Part shown: piece by piece, positions 50,829-59,374 of the stretch
Position numbering within the stretch: the first letter of the stretch is position 1
How the letters are laid out: every line of letters begins with the position of its first letter
NCBI GenBank assembly: GCA_031551775.1
Contig: JAVBND010000006.1
Location: 1 to 64,000 of the forward strand
DNA length: 64,000 nt
Source of the DNA: Anaerozeibacter sp031551775
GTDB lineage: Bacteria; Bacillota; Clostridia; Christensenellales; Aristaeellaceae
Reading direction: 5' to 3'
Made by a program: the position numbers and the translations under genes
The notes under the pieces: generated by a model
The model's input: only the letters and a program-made list of their open reading frames with translations
Told to the model about the DNA's origin: nothing
Databases searched by the model: none

Positions 50829-51842
50829 ATGAAGGTGTTGCTCACAGGGGGCGCGGGGTATATTGGGTCGCACACTTGTCTGGAATTGATCAAGGCAGGC
50901 CATGAAGTCGTCGTGGCGGACGACTATATCAACAGTTCGCCCGAAGCGGTGAAACGCGTTCGGCAACTCGCGGGCGTCAATTTTCCGGCCGCAGACGTCG
51001 ATGTTTGCGATAAGGAAGCGCTCAAAGCGGTATTTGCCCGTCACGCCTTTGACGCGGTGATTCATTTTGCGGGGCTCAAGGCGGTCGGGGAATCGGTCGT
51101 AAAACCGCTTGAATACTATCGCAACAATTTGGATTCTACACTGACATTGATCGAGACCATGCGCGAATACGGCGTGTTCCGGATCGTGTTTTCATCCTCG
51201 GCAACCGTCTACACCGTCAATGAATGTGAAGAGATGGTGGAAGACCTGCCGACCGGGTGCAACAACCCGTACGGTTGGACCAAGTTCATGATTGAGCAGA
51301 TTTTGCGTGACGTGGCCAATGCCGACAATCGATGGGCGGTGGCTTTGCTTCGGTATTTCAATCCCGTGGGCGCGCACGAGAGCGGCATGATCGGGGAAGA
51401 CCCGAACGGCACGCCGAACAACCTGATGCCGCGCGTCATGCAAAACGCGCTAGGCAAAATTGAAACGCTGGGCGTTTTTGGCGACGATTATCCAACCCGT
51501 GACGGAACGTGTGTACGGGATTACATCCACGTGGTGGACTTGGCCAAGGGGCATGTGGCGGCCCTTGATTATCTTGCCGCTTTCAAAGGCACGGAAGCGA
51601 TCAACCTGGGCACCGGCGTGGGGTACAGCGTTTTTGAGATTCTGAACACCTTTGAAAAGGTCAACGGTGTGAAGCTGAACTATGCGGTTCAACCGAGGCG
51701 GCCGGGTGACGCTCCGGCTTGCTACGCCAACCCGGCGAAGGCGAAAAAGCTGCTCAATTGGCAAAGTGAAAAGACGCTTGAGGACATGTGCCGCGACGCT
51801 TGGCTTTGGCAGAGGAAAAACCCCAACGGGTACAGGGAATAA
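50829..51842 (+). CDS. galE: UDP-glucose 4-epimerase
   Basis: A 337-residue extended short-chain dehydrogenase interconverting UDP-glucose and UDP-galactose. MKVLLTGGAGYIGSHTCLELI gives the NAD motif, VIHFAGLKAVGES near 78, FSSSATVY near 120, NPYGWTKFMIE (YxxxK, Tyr near 146), LRYFNPVGAHESGMIGEDPNG near 175 and GTCVRDYIHVVDLAKGH near 225, all diagnostic of GalE. ATG at 50829 follows GGGAGG. Confidence 0.96.
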   Translation: MKVLLTGGAGYIGSHTCLELIKAGHEVVVADDYINSSPEAVKRVRQLAGVNFPAADVDVCDKEALKAVFARHAFDAVIHFAGLKAVGESVVKPLEYYRNNLDSTLTLIETMREYGVFRIVFSSSATVYTVNECEEMVEDLPTGCNNPYGWTKFMIEQILRDVANADNRWAVALLRYFNPVGAHESGMIGEDPNGTPNNLMPRVMQNALGKIETLGVFGDDYPTRDGTCVRDYIHVVDLAKGHVAALDYLAAFKGTEAINLGTGVGYSVFEILNTFEKVNGVKLNYAVQPRRPGDAPACYANPAKAKKLLNWQSEKTLEDMCRDAWLWQRKNPNGYRE

Positions 51843-51893
51843 AGTACAGTTCAACAAGGTGAACTGCGCGTTGAGCGAGGATGGAGGAAAACC

Positions 51894-52253
51894 ATGGCCA
51901 GACCCAATTTTGACCCGTCAGATGTGAAGGAGAACCGTTTTAAAGGTGGACTCGGGTACTTGCTGATCCTGTTTTTTTTGCCGCTTATTCTGTGTCCAAG
52001 GTCGCGCTACGGACGGTATTGCGCAAACCAAGGGCTGATCGCGCTGATTGTATTCGTGATCATCTCGGCGGCCTTTGGGATACTCAACGGCGTCCTCGGC
52101 TGGATATGGCTGGTGGGCTGGGCAGTGCGGCTGGTGGGGGACCTTGCCCAGGTGGGCATCGCGCTGATCGTGCTCTATTACGCCTACCTCGCGTGTGCGA
52201 AGGGCGACGCGCGCGAGCTGCCTGTGGTGGGTTCATATACTCTGATTAAGTAG
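51894..52253 (+). CDS. small membrane protein of unknown function
   Basis: A 119-residue protein with an N-terminal cytoplasmic stretch and three hydrophobic segments (about residues 18-34, 48-75, 80-103). Resembles small DUF4870-like membrane proteins, but I do not recognise a family with certainty. GGAGG precedes the ATG. A 7-bp stem-loop at 51847-51866 lies between galE and this gene, with no U-run, so it is probably cotranscribed. Confidence 0.75.
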   Translation: MARPNFDPSDVKENRFKGGLGYLLILFFLPLILCPRSRYGRYCANQGLIALIVFVIISAAFGILNGVLGWIWLVGWAVRLVGDLAQVGIALIVLYYAYLACAKGDARELPVVGSYTLIK

Positions 52254-52267
52254 GAGGCGCGGAACCG

Positions 52268-53320
52268 ATGAAGAAAAGCCGGGAGTTTGAACTGAGAAAG
52301 CGCGTTGGAGACCTGAATTCAATCTTCGGGATCAAGGACTATGTCTTTAACGATGGGCCGGCCAAGGGCACGCGGGCCTTTGACCTGAACAACGGCAACG
52401 GCATCCATATGACGGTGCTGGCCGACAGGGGACTTGATATCGCGTTCTTGGCGTACAAGGGCGTCAACATGGGGTTCGCTTCAAAATCCGGGCTGCACGG
52501 GCCGGCTTCTTATGTGGAAGACGGGGTGCGCGGCTTTCTCAAGCAGTTCAACGCGGGCCTTTTGACCACCTGCGGCATCACCTATGCGGGCGCGCCGTGC
52601 GAGGAAAACGGGCGTAAACTTGGGCTACACGGACCTTATTCCAATACCGCCGCCGAACAGGCTTGCGCGCGTACGGTTTATGAGGGAGACGACTGTGTGC
52701 TCACCGTGACGGGCGGCGTGCGCGAAGTGTGCATGTTCGAAGAGAACGTAAAGCTTGAGCGCGAAATGAAGCTTAAGACGGAGGAAAACGTCATCGAAGT
52801 AGTGGACCATGTTGAGAACCAGGGATTTGGCGAGCAACCGGTGATGCTGGTTTACCACATCAACTTTGGGTATCCCATGCTCGATGCGGGCGCGAAGGTT
52901 TACACCAACGCCAAGTGCGTGACGCCGCGCGACGAATGGGCGAGGAGCGGACCCGGGGTGTGGAGCGTGATGGACGAGCCGGAAATCGGGCGCAATGAAC
53001 AGTGCTATTTCCACGAAGGGTTTGAAGGCGGGGAAGGCACCGCGATGATTCACAACGAGAAATTGGGCATGGCGGCCATCGTGACCTTTGACGCCGGTGC
53101 TATGCCGCTGCTTTGCGAATGGAAATGCATGATGGCTGGCGACTATGCATTGGGCCTTGAACCGACCGTTGCGGGCGTGATGGGCCGCGTGTACGCGCGC
53201 GAACACGGCGCATTGCCTGCGCTTAAAGCAGGCGAAGCGAAGGATTACCGCTTCGCCATTCGCTTTACCGATGACGCCGCGGAGATTGACGGGTATAAGA
53301 AACGGCTTGAGCGGGCATAG
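52268..53320 (+). CDS. DUF4432 family aldose-epimerase-like protein
   Basis: A 350-residue protein of the galactose-mutarotase fold, DUF4432 type: TRAFDLNNGNGIHMTVLADRGLDIAFLAYKG near residues 35-65, LLTTCGITYAGAPCEENG near 98-115, LGLHGPYSNTAAE near 118, VYHINFGYPMLDAGA near 195, and CEWKCMMAGDYALGLEPTVAGVMGR near 275-300. Members act on sugar anomers or related ring compounds; substrate unknown. It follows galE and the membrane protein with 14 nt spacing, so galactose or galacturonate metabolism is plausible. Confidence 0.85.
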   Translation: MKKSREFELRKRVGDLNSIFGIKDYVFNDGPAKGTRAFDLNNGNGIHMTVLADRGLDIAFLAYKGVNMGFASKSGLHGPASYVEDGVRGFLKQFNAGLLTTCGITYAGAPCEENGRKLGLHGPYSNTAAEQACARTVYEGDDCVLTVTGGVREVCMFEENVKLEREMKLKTEENVIEVVDHVENQGFGEQPVMLVYHINFGYPMLDAGAKVYTNAKCVTPRDEWARSGPGVWSVMDEPEIGRNEQCYFHEGFEGGEGTAMIHNEKLGMAAIVTFDAGAMPLLCEWKCMMAGDYALGLEPTVAGVMGRVYAREHGALPALKAGEAKDYRFAIRFTDDAAEIDGYKKRLERA

Positions 53321-53335
53321 CGCTTTTGTGACGGG

Positions 53336-53388
53336 GAAAATGTGCCGCGCAGGCGATTTGTTCGCATGCGCGGCATTTTGTGATTTTG
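53336..53388 (+). terminator. terminator after the DUF4432 gene
   Basis: GCCGCGCA at 53344-53351 pairs with TGCGCGGC at 53367-53374 with an extension AAAATG/CATTTT, followed by ATTTTGTGATTTT. The 200 bases after it to the next gene hold no further gene I can support. Confidence 0.8.
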
Positions 53389-53592
53389 CACAATTCGGCA
53401 CCGCACATTGCCCAAAATATTGCGCCTGCTGCACCCAATGCCTCTACTTGAACAATTGCTTGAATAGACAATGCTGAATAGTTCTCATAACGCGCGCTGA
53501 TTTGCCCATCTTTTCTTTCGAAGCCCGCGCTTGTTTCGGGATGGAAGTATTGATAAACTTAGACTTGATGTATTGGAATGGAGGGACAAATC

Positions 53593-55365
53593 ATGCGAAA
53601 ATCCTTTAAAATGGTCATGGCTTCCATGATCGCGATCCTGCTTGCGCTCGCGCCGGTGATCGGCGCAGGCGCGGCAACCTATACGCCGGGCGCGTATACA
53701 TCGGCCGCCAAGGGGATGATGGGTGACGTGAAAGTGGAGGTCACCTTTACGGACAGCGCGATAGAATCGGTAGCGGTCGTCGAGCAAAACGAGACGCCCA
53801 GCATTGCCCAAGCCGCGCTTGACGTGCTGCCGGGTGCGATCGTGGAGTGGCAGACGCTGACGGTTGACGGCGTCGCGGGCGCGACCTTCACCAGCAACGC
53901 CATCATCGCCGCGGTGACTGACTGCGTCAAGCAGGCAGGCGGCGATGTCGATGCACTGATGGAAAAGATAGAGACGGATTCTCCGGTTGCCGAGCTTAAG
54001 AGCGAGACGCTTGAAGCCGATGTGGTTATCGTCGGCGCGGGCGGCGCGGGTCTGTCGGCGGCTGTCGCCGCGGGAGAAATGGGCGCGAAAGTAATTGTCG
54101 TGGAAAAGATGGCGGGCGTAGGCGGCACGACCGCGCTGTCCTCGGGTCTTGTACAGATCGCGGGCACCCAGCAGCAGGCGGACTATGGCATTACCGGCGA
54201 CAGTTGGGAGATCTATGCCGAGGATATTTTCAAGCGCGGCAGCGAAAAGGGCAACAAGGAAATCATCGACCGCATTTGTTTTGAAGCAAACGACATGATG
54301 GATTGGCTGGCCGGTCACGGCATTGCCTGGGATGCGAAGCTTCAGGAGAAACACGGCGAAGACGTGACCTTCCTGCGCACGCATGCTCCGGTCGCACCCG
54401 AAGGATTTGCGGGCGGCGCGCTGGGCGCAGTATTTACCGATGCACTGGCGGAAGAATTGGAAAAGTATGATGGAACCATCCTGTTCAGCACCAAGGCCAA
54501 CAAGGTCGTAAAGGAAGACGGCACGGTGACCGGCATTGTGGCGGTCAACGAAGAAGCGGGCATTGAGTACACCATCCAGGCAAAGGCGGTTATTTTGGCC
54601 ACCGGCGGCTTTGCGGCCAATTCCGAGATGGCAAACAAGTACCTGCCCACCTTCCCGGCAGACAACGGCGATTACCGCGCGTTCCCGGGCAGCTTGGGCG
54701 AGGGCGTGGTCATGGGCGAAGAAGCGGGCGCGGCGCTTGTTGACATGGATCAGATGAAGATCCTGATCTCAAGCACCGGCTTTACCGCCGCGATGAACAA
54801 CGCCATCTACGCAAACCGGGAAGGCAAGCGGTTTGTGGCCGAGGACGCCAAGACCGAAGTGTTGGCCGACGCGCTGCTTGAGCAGACGGGCGATCAGTGC
54901 TACATGATCTACGACAGCCGTACCGTGGGCGATGAGACCGAAAAGGTCAAAGGCATGGTTGAGTCCGGCGATATGGTCATGGGAGAGACGGTCGATGCGC
55001 TGGCAGCGAACCTCGGCATGGACGCGGCGGCTCTTAACGAATCAATCAAGGCGTTCAATGCCGTTGTCAAGGGCGAGGCTCAGGATGAATATGGCCGCGT
55101 CAAGTTCGGCAACACCATTGAGGAAGGACCGTTTTACGCGACGGAGCGCCACACGCGCCTGCACTACACCATGGGCGGGCTCAAGATTGACAAAAACGCG
55201 CATGTGATCGATACCCAAGGCGCGGTCATTCCGGGCTTCTATGCGGCGGGCGAAGTCACGGGCGGCGTGCATGGCAGTTATCGCGTTGGCGCGAACGCGC
55301 TGAGCGAGATTCTGGTCATGGGCCGTGCGGCGGGCGCGAGCGCCGTAAGCGATTTGGGGAAATAA
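53593..55365 (+). CDS. secreted flavoprotein reductase (fumarate-reductase FrdA type with FMN-binding domain)
   Basis: A 590-residue protein. An export signal sits at residues 1-28 (hydrophobic core MASMIAILLALAPVIG). It is followed by an FMN-binding domain with DGVAGATFT near residue 95, the motif in which threonine is covalently flavinylated by ApbE. The FAD domain starts VVIVGAGGAGLSAAVAAGE near 148. The active-site region has RHTRLHYTMGGLKID near 525 and VTGGVHGSYRVGANALSE near 550-570. Such secreted flavin reductases use fumarate, urocanate or other enoates as external electron acceptors in gut anaerobes. No cytochrome, ApbE or membrane partner is encoded nearby. ATG 53593 follows GGAGG. 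Confidence 0.9.
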   Translation: MRKSFKMVMASMIAILLALAPVIGAGAATYTPGAYTSAAKGMMGDVKVEVTFTDSAIESVAVVEQNETPSIAQAALDVLPGAIVEWQTLTVDGVAGATFTSNAIIAAVTDCVKQAGGDVDALMEKIETDSPVAELKSETLEADVVIVGAGGAGLSAAVAAGEMGAKVIVVEKMAGVGGTTALSSGLVQIAGTQQQADYGITGDSWEIYAEDIFKRGSEKGNKEIIDRICFEANDMMDWLAGHGIAWDAKLQEKHGEDVTFLRTHAPVAPEGFAGGALGAVFTDALAEELEKYDGTILFSTKANKVVKEDGTVTGIVAVNEEAGIEYTIQAKAVILATGGFAANSEMANKYLPTFPADNGDYRAFPGSLGEGVVMGEEAGAALVDMDQMKILISSTGFTAAMNNAIYANREGKRFVAEDAKTEVLADALLEQTGDQCYMIYDSRTVGDETEKVKGMVESGDMVMGETVDALAANLGMDAAALNESIKAFNAVVKGEAQDEYGRVKFGNTIEEGPFYATERHTRLHYTMGGLKIDKNAHVIDTQGAVIPGFYAAGEVTGGVHGSYRVGANALSEILVMGRAAGASAVSDLGK

Positions 55366-55382
55366 TCCCACGAACGACGGAG

Positions 55383-55420
55383 ACCCGCCGCGTGCTTGAA
55401 CCGCGGCGGGTTTTTGGTTT
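55383..55420 (+). terminator. intrinsic terminator of the secreted reductase gene
   Basis: ACCCGCCGCG at 55383-55392 pairs with CGCGGCGGGT at 55402-55411, followed by TTTTTGGTTTTTT. Confidence 0.92.
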
Positions 55421-55524
55421 TTTGAAAAAGCCATGGGTTTCTCATCGAATTCTCATTTCTTTACCATTTCTCGCCAAGGTAGGGATGATAAGATTACGAC
55501 ATCAGCTTATGAGGAGGGTTACGC

Positions 55525-56010
55525 ATGAGTGGGGACATTGGAGAGGATCTCAAAAAAATGTTGCTGGCAGGCGTAGGCGCAATGGCTATGCTGGCGGAAA
55601 AGAGCGTGGAATGGGCGAACGAACTTACCGAAAAGGGCGCAAAGGCGTTGGAGGATGCGCAGCCGTTCTTCAAAGAGCTCGAGAAGAAGGGCGACGAAGT
55701 GCTCAAACAGGGCAAGGTGTTGAGCGAGGAAATGAGGGACAAGATCAAGGAAACGCTCGAAGTAGCGCGCCGCGAAAGCGAACAGATGGATCTTGCCGAA
55801 GTGAAAGAATCGCTAGACGGGTTGAGCGACGACGCGCTTGGGGCGCTCGAAGCGTATCTGAGAACACTCAAGGAAGCGCGCGCGCGGGAAGCCGAAGCGG
55901 ACGGAGACGACAGCCCGGACGACGGAGCGCGGGGTACGGCTCATGCCCAGGGGGATGCCGCATCATCGTCCGATGCGCCGCGAGATGAAATGACGGGCGA
56001 GGAAAGCTGA
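55525..56010 (+). CDS. phasin-like coiled-coil protein
   Basis: A 161-residue protein with an N-terminal hydrophobic stretch (LLAGVGAMAMLAEKSVEWAN), a heptad-rich helix (about residues 35-120) and an acidic, Gly/Ala-rich disordered tail. This is the shape of phasin/PhaF-like proteins found in Firmicutes, which coat granules or help cell division, but the family is not certain. The Ser-Gly-Asp start at 55525 follows GAGGAGG. Confidence 0.6.
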   Translation: MSGDIGEDLKKMLLAGVGAMAMLAEKSVEWANELTEKGAKALEDAQPFFKELEKKGDEVLKQGKVLSEEMRDKIKETLEVARRESEQMDLAEVKESLDGLSDDALGALEAYLRTLKEARAREAEADGDDSPDDGARGTAHAQGDAASSSDAPRDEMTGEES

Positions 56011-56033
56011 CGGTATTTTATGGAATTTCTCGT

Positions 56034-56064
56034 AAACTCCCCGGAAATGCGGGGAGTTTGCTTT
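56034..56064 (+). terminator. intrinsic terminator of the phasin-like gene
   Basis: AAACTCCCC at 56034-56042 pairs with GGGGAGTTT at 56051-56059, followed by GCTTT. Confidence 0.8.
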
Positions 56065-56084
56065 CGGGATGGGCATCGCTTATA

Positions 56085-56113
56085 TTGGATTTTTTTCTCG
56101 GATATGGTATAAT
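56085..56113 (+). promoter_or_regulatory. promoter of the LCP gene, predicted leaderless transcript
   Basis: TTGGAT at 56085-56090 and TATAAT at 56108-56113 with a 17-bp spacer. The ATG of the LCP gene starts at 56120, only 7 nt after the -10 box, where transcription itself should begin. No ribosome-binding site lies before it. Confidence 0.8.
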
Positions 56114-56119
56114 CGCACC

Positions 56120-57037
56120 ATGTTTTATGAGCCGGATAAACCAAGGAAGAAACGGCGTTCGGGTTGCCTGACGCGCGCCGTCAAGTTGGTCATGCTGCTT
56201 GCCGCGGCATGGCTTGTGGTTGTCGTATTGACCAGCGGAGCGATCCCCGATTTGATCGATACGCTGACCGGGCGTTCCGGGGGGCTGCCGGGGGGATGGA
56301 CGCACATCTTGCTCCTGGGGAAGGATCAATCAAACGAAGGCGCAAGCCGAACCGACAGCATGATGATCGCATCGGTTTCAAGCGGCGGAGCGGTCAAGCT
56401 GACCTCTCTTATGCGTGACATGTTGGTAAATATTGAAGGGCATGGCAGGCAAAAGCTCAATGCGGCATACGCCCACGGCGGCGCGGAGCTGGCAATGAAG
56501 ACGGTCAATCAAGCGTTGGGGCTCAATATTTCGCGCTATGCGGTGCTGGACTTTCAGGGGTTCGCGGGCCTCGTTGACGCGGTGGGCGGCGTCGAGGTCA
56601 GCGTCACAAAGCAAGAGATGCAGGCCATCAACAAGAAAAAGGGGCACAAGCTCGGCGGGTACGGCGAGGATATGTTGCTTGACGGCGTGCAAGCGCTCAG
56701 GTATTCGCGCATACGCAAGATTGATTCGGACTATATGCGTGCCAGCCGCCAAAGGAAGGTGCTTGACGCGCTGGTGAAAAAGGCGCGCGCCATCAAGAAC
56801 CCCATTGCGATTGTTTCTCTCGCCAACGCGGCGCTCCAAGAAATCAGGACCAACGTCAACGGGTTTGAATTGGTTGCGCTGGGCATGAAAACCATGATGA
56901 ATGGCGCGGGCATCGCGCAGTTCAGGATTCCGGCGGAAGGCACCTATGAAAGCGGAATGCAGGATGGCGTTTGGTCGATCCGCGCGGACCTTGAGAAAAA
57001 CAAAACGTTGTTCAGAACGTTCGTCTACGGGCAATAG
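56120..57037 (+). CDS. LCP family (LytR-CpsA-Psr) cell-wall polymer attachment protein
   Basis: A 305-residue protein: short cytoplasmic tail, one membrane segment (about residues 20-38), then an extracellular LCP domain. ILLLGKDQ near residue 70, SRTDSMMIASVSSGGAVKLTSLMRDMLV near 83-110 (LCP signature with the arginine/aspartate lipid-phosphate site), LDGVQALRYSRIRKIDSDYMRASRQRKVL near 190-215. LCP enzymes transfer wall teichoic acids or capsules to peptidoglycan. The start is taken at ATG 56120, where the protein starts MFYEPDKPRKKRR, because the -10 box is directly upstream; no ribosome site exists. Confidence 0.93.
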   Translation: MFYEPDKPRKKRRSGCLTRAVKLVMLLAAAWLVVVVLTSGAIPDLIDTLTGRSGGLPGGWTHILLLGKDQSNEGASRTDSMMIASVSSGGAVKLTSLMRDMLVNIEGHGRQKLNAAYAHGGAELAMKTVNQALGLNISRYAVLDFQGFAGLVDAVGGVEVSVTKQEMQAINKKKGHKLGGYGEDMLLDGVQALRYSRIRKIDSDYMRASRQRKVLDALVKKARAIKNPIAIVSLANAALQEIRTNVNGFELVALGMKTMMNGAGIAQFRIPAEGTYESGMQDGVWSIRADLEKNKTLFRTFVYGQ

Positions 57038-57064
57038 GTTAAAAAACCATCGATAAGGCATGGG

Positions 57065-57091
57065 CCGTCTCTTTCGGGAGACGGTTTTTTT
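57065..57091 (+). terminator. intrinsic terminator of the LCP gene
   Basis: CCGTCTC at 57065-57071 pairs with GAGACGG at 57078-57084 around TTTCGG, followed by TTTTTTTATT. It lies just upstream of the portal gene and marks the left border of the phage-type module. Confidence 0.92.
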
Positions 57092-57155
57092 ATTGTCGCG
57101 CTTTGTCGCATTTGCGTATCTACCATCCAAAACAGCCGAAAAACGCGAAAGGACG

Positions 57156-58754
57156 ATGAAAATGAAAGCTTTTTTGTCCCAAGACGAAGCGTTCGTAAAG
57201 GAAGCTTACGGATTGTTTGAGGAATTCAGGCGCGCGACGCAGGGGTATCGCGACAAGTGCCGCGACAATGAGCAGTTCTGGCGCACCAACCACTGGCATG
57301 GGACACCCCAGAGGGAGAAGAACGAACCGCAGCCGGTGACCCCCGCGATGTTCTCAACGCTAGAGGCGGTGCTGGCCGACCTGATGGATCATTTTCCGGA
57401 CGCGGTGCTGCTGGGCGAGGAACCGCGCGACGACCAGACTGCCGAATGTTTGACGCAATTGGTCCGGTTTATTCTGAAGAGGCGCGGATATCGAAAGATA
57501 TATCGCACAAAGTGCCGCAGCGCCCTGATGAAGGGTACGTCGGTCGAGGAGGTCTACTGGGACGACACGCTGCTTGGAGGGCTGGGCGATGTGGCGGTGC
57601 GCGAGTGGGACATCGAGCATTTCTATTGGGACCCCAAGTTCGAGCGCATGCAGGACGGGCGCGCGGCGTTCAAGACAGGGTACTATCCGCGCGTCTGGTA
57701 TGAAACATGGTACCCGGACCTCGCGCCGTTCATGAAGCGGGATTTTGCCGCGGACCGAGGTGAATTGCCTTACGTGACGGACGATCCGGCCGATGACATC
57801 ATGATGATCGAGTACTGGTTCAGGGAATACGACAGGGAGACGGGCGAGACGCGCGTTCACATGGCCAAGCTCGCGGGCGGGGTGCTGCTTGAGGACAGCC
57901 GGAGGGAACGTCCGGAGGGCATGTACGCGCACGGACAGTACCCGTTCATCGTGGAGCCGCTCTATCCGCTGAGCGGGCAGCCGGTAGGACTCGGCTTGAT
58001 CGACGTGCTCAAGAATTTGCAGGTTTACGCCGACACACTTGACCAAATCATCCTGAAAAACGCGCTGATGAGCGGGAAGATGAAACTCTTGGTCAACCGT
58101 GCCGCCGACATCGACGAGGATTCGCTGATCGACATGAACGCCGAAGTGGTCCGGGCAAGCCGCATTGACGAGAGTGCGGTGCGCTGGATGCAGGCGCAAC
58201 CGCTGGGCGGATACCTGCTCTCCTACCAGCAGACCAAGCTCGCGGCGATCAAGGAAGAGAGCGGTCAGAACCTGTTCAACCGAGGTGAATCGGGCGGCGG
58301 GATTACGGCGGCCAGCGCGATCATGGCGCTGCAGGAAGCGGGCAGCAAGCGCAGCCGCGTGTTGATTGACCAACTGTTCGACGGATACGAGCAGATGGTC
58401 AGGATGATGGTTTCGGTGATCCAGGAGAACTACACGGAAGAGCGGGTGTTCCGCATCCACGGTGAAGGTGCGGATGCGCAATTGGCCTATGGCGGGGACA
58501 ACCGCGAGATTGACTTTGACGTGAGCATTGAGGTGCAGAAGCAAACGCCGTACTCCAAGCTATACCAGAACGAACTGGCCATGCAGCTCCTGGGCGCGGG
58601 TGTGATCCGGGCCAGTGACGCGCTTGAAATGATGAGCTTTGAGGGACGCGAGCGATTGCTGGTCAAGGTGATTGAGCGGGAGGAAAGGGAAGAAGCCGAG
58701 CGGGCTATGACCCAAACAAACGATAACCGGGGCGCGCAAGTGCCCTTGTTATAA
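57156..58754 (+). CDS. phage portal protein (podovirus/P22-like type)
   Basis: A 532-residue protein matching the portal family of podovirus-like prophages: a helical N-terminal part (FRRATQGYRDKCRDNEQFWRTN), the wing segment KGTSVEEVYWDDTLLGG near 130, GQYPFIVEPLYPLSGQPVGLGLIDVLKNLQVYADTLDQIILKNAL near 270-310 (stem helix typical of portals) and a long helical C-terminus with IKEESGQNLFNRGESGGGITAASAIMALQEAGSKRS. Portals form the dodecameric ring through which DNA enters and leaves the capsid. ATG 57156 follows AAAGGA; ATG 57162 is an alternative. First gene of the module. Confidence 0.82.
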   Translation: MKMKAFLSQDEAFVKEAYGLFEEFRRATQGYRDKCRDNEQFWRTNHWHGTPQREKNEPQPVTPAMFSTLEAVLADLMDHFPDAVLLGEEPRDDQTAECLTQLVRFILKRRGYRKIYRTKCRSALMKGTSVEEVYWDDTLLGGLGDVAVREWDIEHFYWDPKFERMQDGRAAFKTGYYPRVWYETWYPDLAPFMKRDFAADRGELPYVTDDPADDIMMIEYWFREYDRETGETRVHMAKLAGGVLLEDSRRERPEGMYAHGQYPFIVEPLYPLSGQPVGLGLIDVLKNLQVYADTLDQIILKNALMSGKMKLLVNRAADIDEDSLIDMNAEVVRASRIDESAVRWMQAQPLGGYLLSYQQTKLAAIKEESGQNLFNRGESGGGITAASAIMALQEAGSKRSRVLIDQLFDGYEQMVRMMVSVIQENYTEERVFRIHGEGADAQLAYGGDNREIDFDVSIEVQKQTPYSKLYQNELAMQLLGAGVIRASDALEMMSFEGRERLLVKVIEREEREEAERAMTQTNDNRGAQVPLL

Positions 58755-58774
58755 AACCGTAAGGAGGGAAGAAG

Positions 58775-59353
58775 ATGAACAACTTGGACCAGAACAGAGA
58801 CCCGGAAGAAGTGATGGAGGAAGTCGCCGAAAACATTCGTCCGGATGCGGACGCGGGTGCGTTGCGTGAGGGAGAAGGCGGGGCGACGATCACCCAGGCG
58901 GAGATGGACGCGGTAATCGACGAGCTGATCGCAATCGCTTCGCGCATGGCGGTGGAACGCTCGGCAAGCATGAGCGGCGTAAACCCCGGCGAGAGTGAGG
59001 AGCGGCAGCTGGCTTTCGCGAAGAGTCTCCTTGAGCAGGAGGACGCGATTCGTCAGACCAGGCCGGACTTTGACCTCGAGCGGATGCTGCGCGAAGAAGG
59101 CGCGTTTCGCGCGCTGGTGCTTGCGGGCGAACCGGTTGAGCGGGCGCTTCAGTACATTGAGCCGGGCGAGGGCGCAAAACGCGCCGAACAGGAGGTGCTT
59201 GAGCGCATCCGCCGCCGCGCGACACGGCCCCAGGCGATGGGCAGCGTGAACCGCCCGGGCGAGGTATCGGCACAGGAGCGCCTGAACGATGACGAGATTT
59301 CCCGCATCGACGCGCAACTCAAGCGCGGGCACAAGGTTTACCTCAACTACTAA
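58775..59353 (+). CDS. scaffold-like protein of the phage module
   Basis: A 192-residue charged, Glu/Ala-rich helical protein with no close known family. Its place between portal and major capsid genes, size and acidic helix content suit an internal scaffold that shapes the procapsid. GGAGGG precedes the ATG and 20 nt separate it from the portal gene. Function is inferred from gene order only. Confidence 0.6.
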   Translation: MNNLDQNRDPEEVMEEVAENIRPDADAGALREGEGGATITQAEMDAVIDELIAIASRMAVERSASMSGVNPGESEERQLAFAKSLLEQEDAIRQTRPDFDLERMLREEGAFRALVLAGEPVERALQYIEPGEGAKRAEQEVLERIRRRATRPQAMGSVNRPGEVSAQERLNDDEISRIDAQLKRGHKVYLNY

Positions 59354-59374
59354 TACGAACGGGAGGACAAACAC

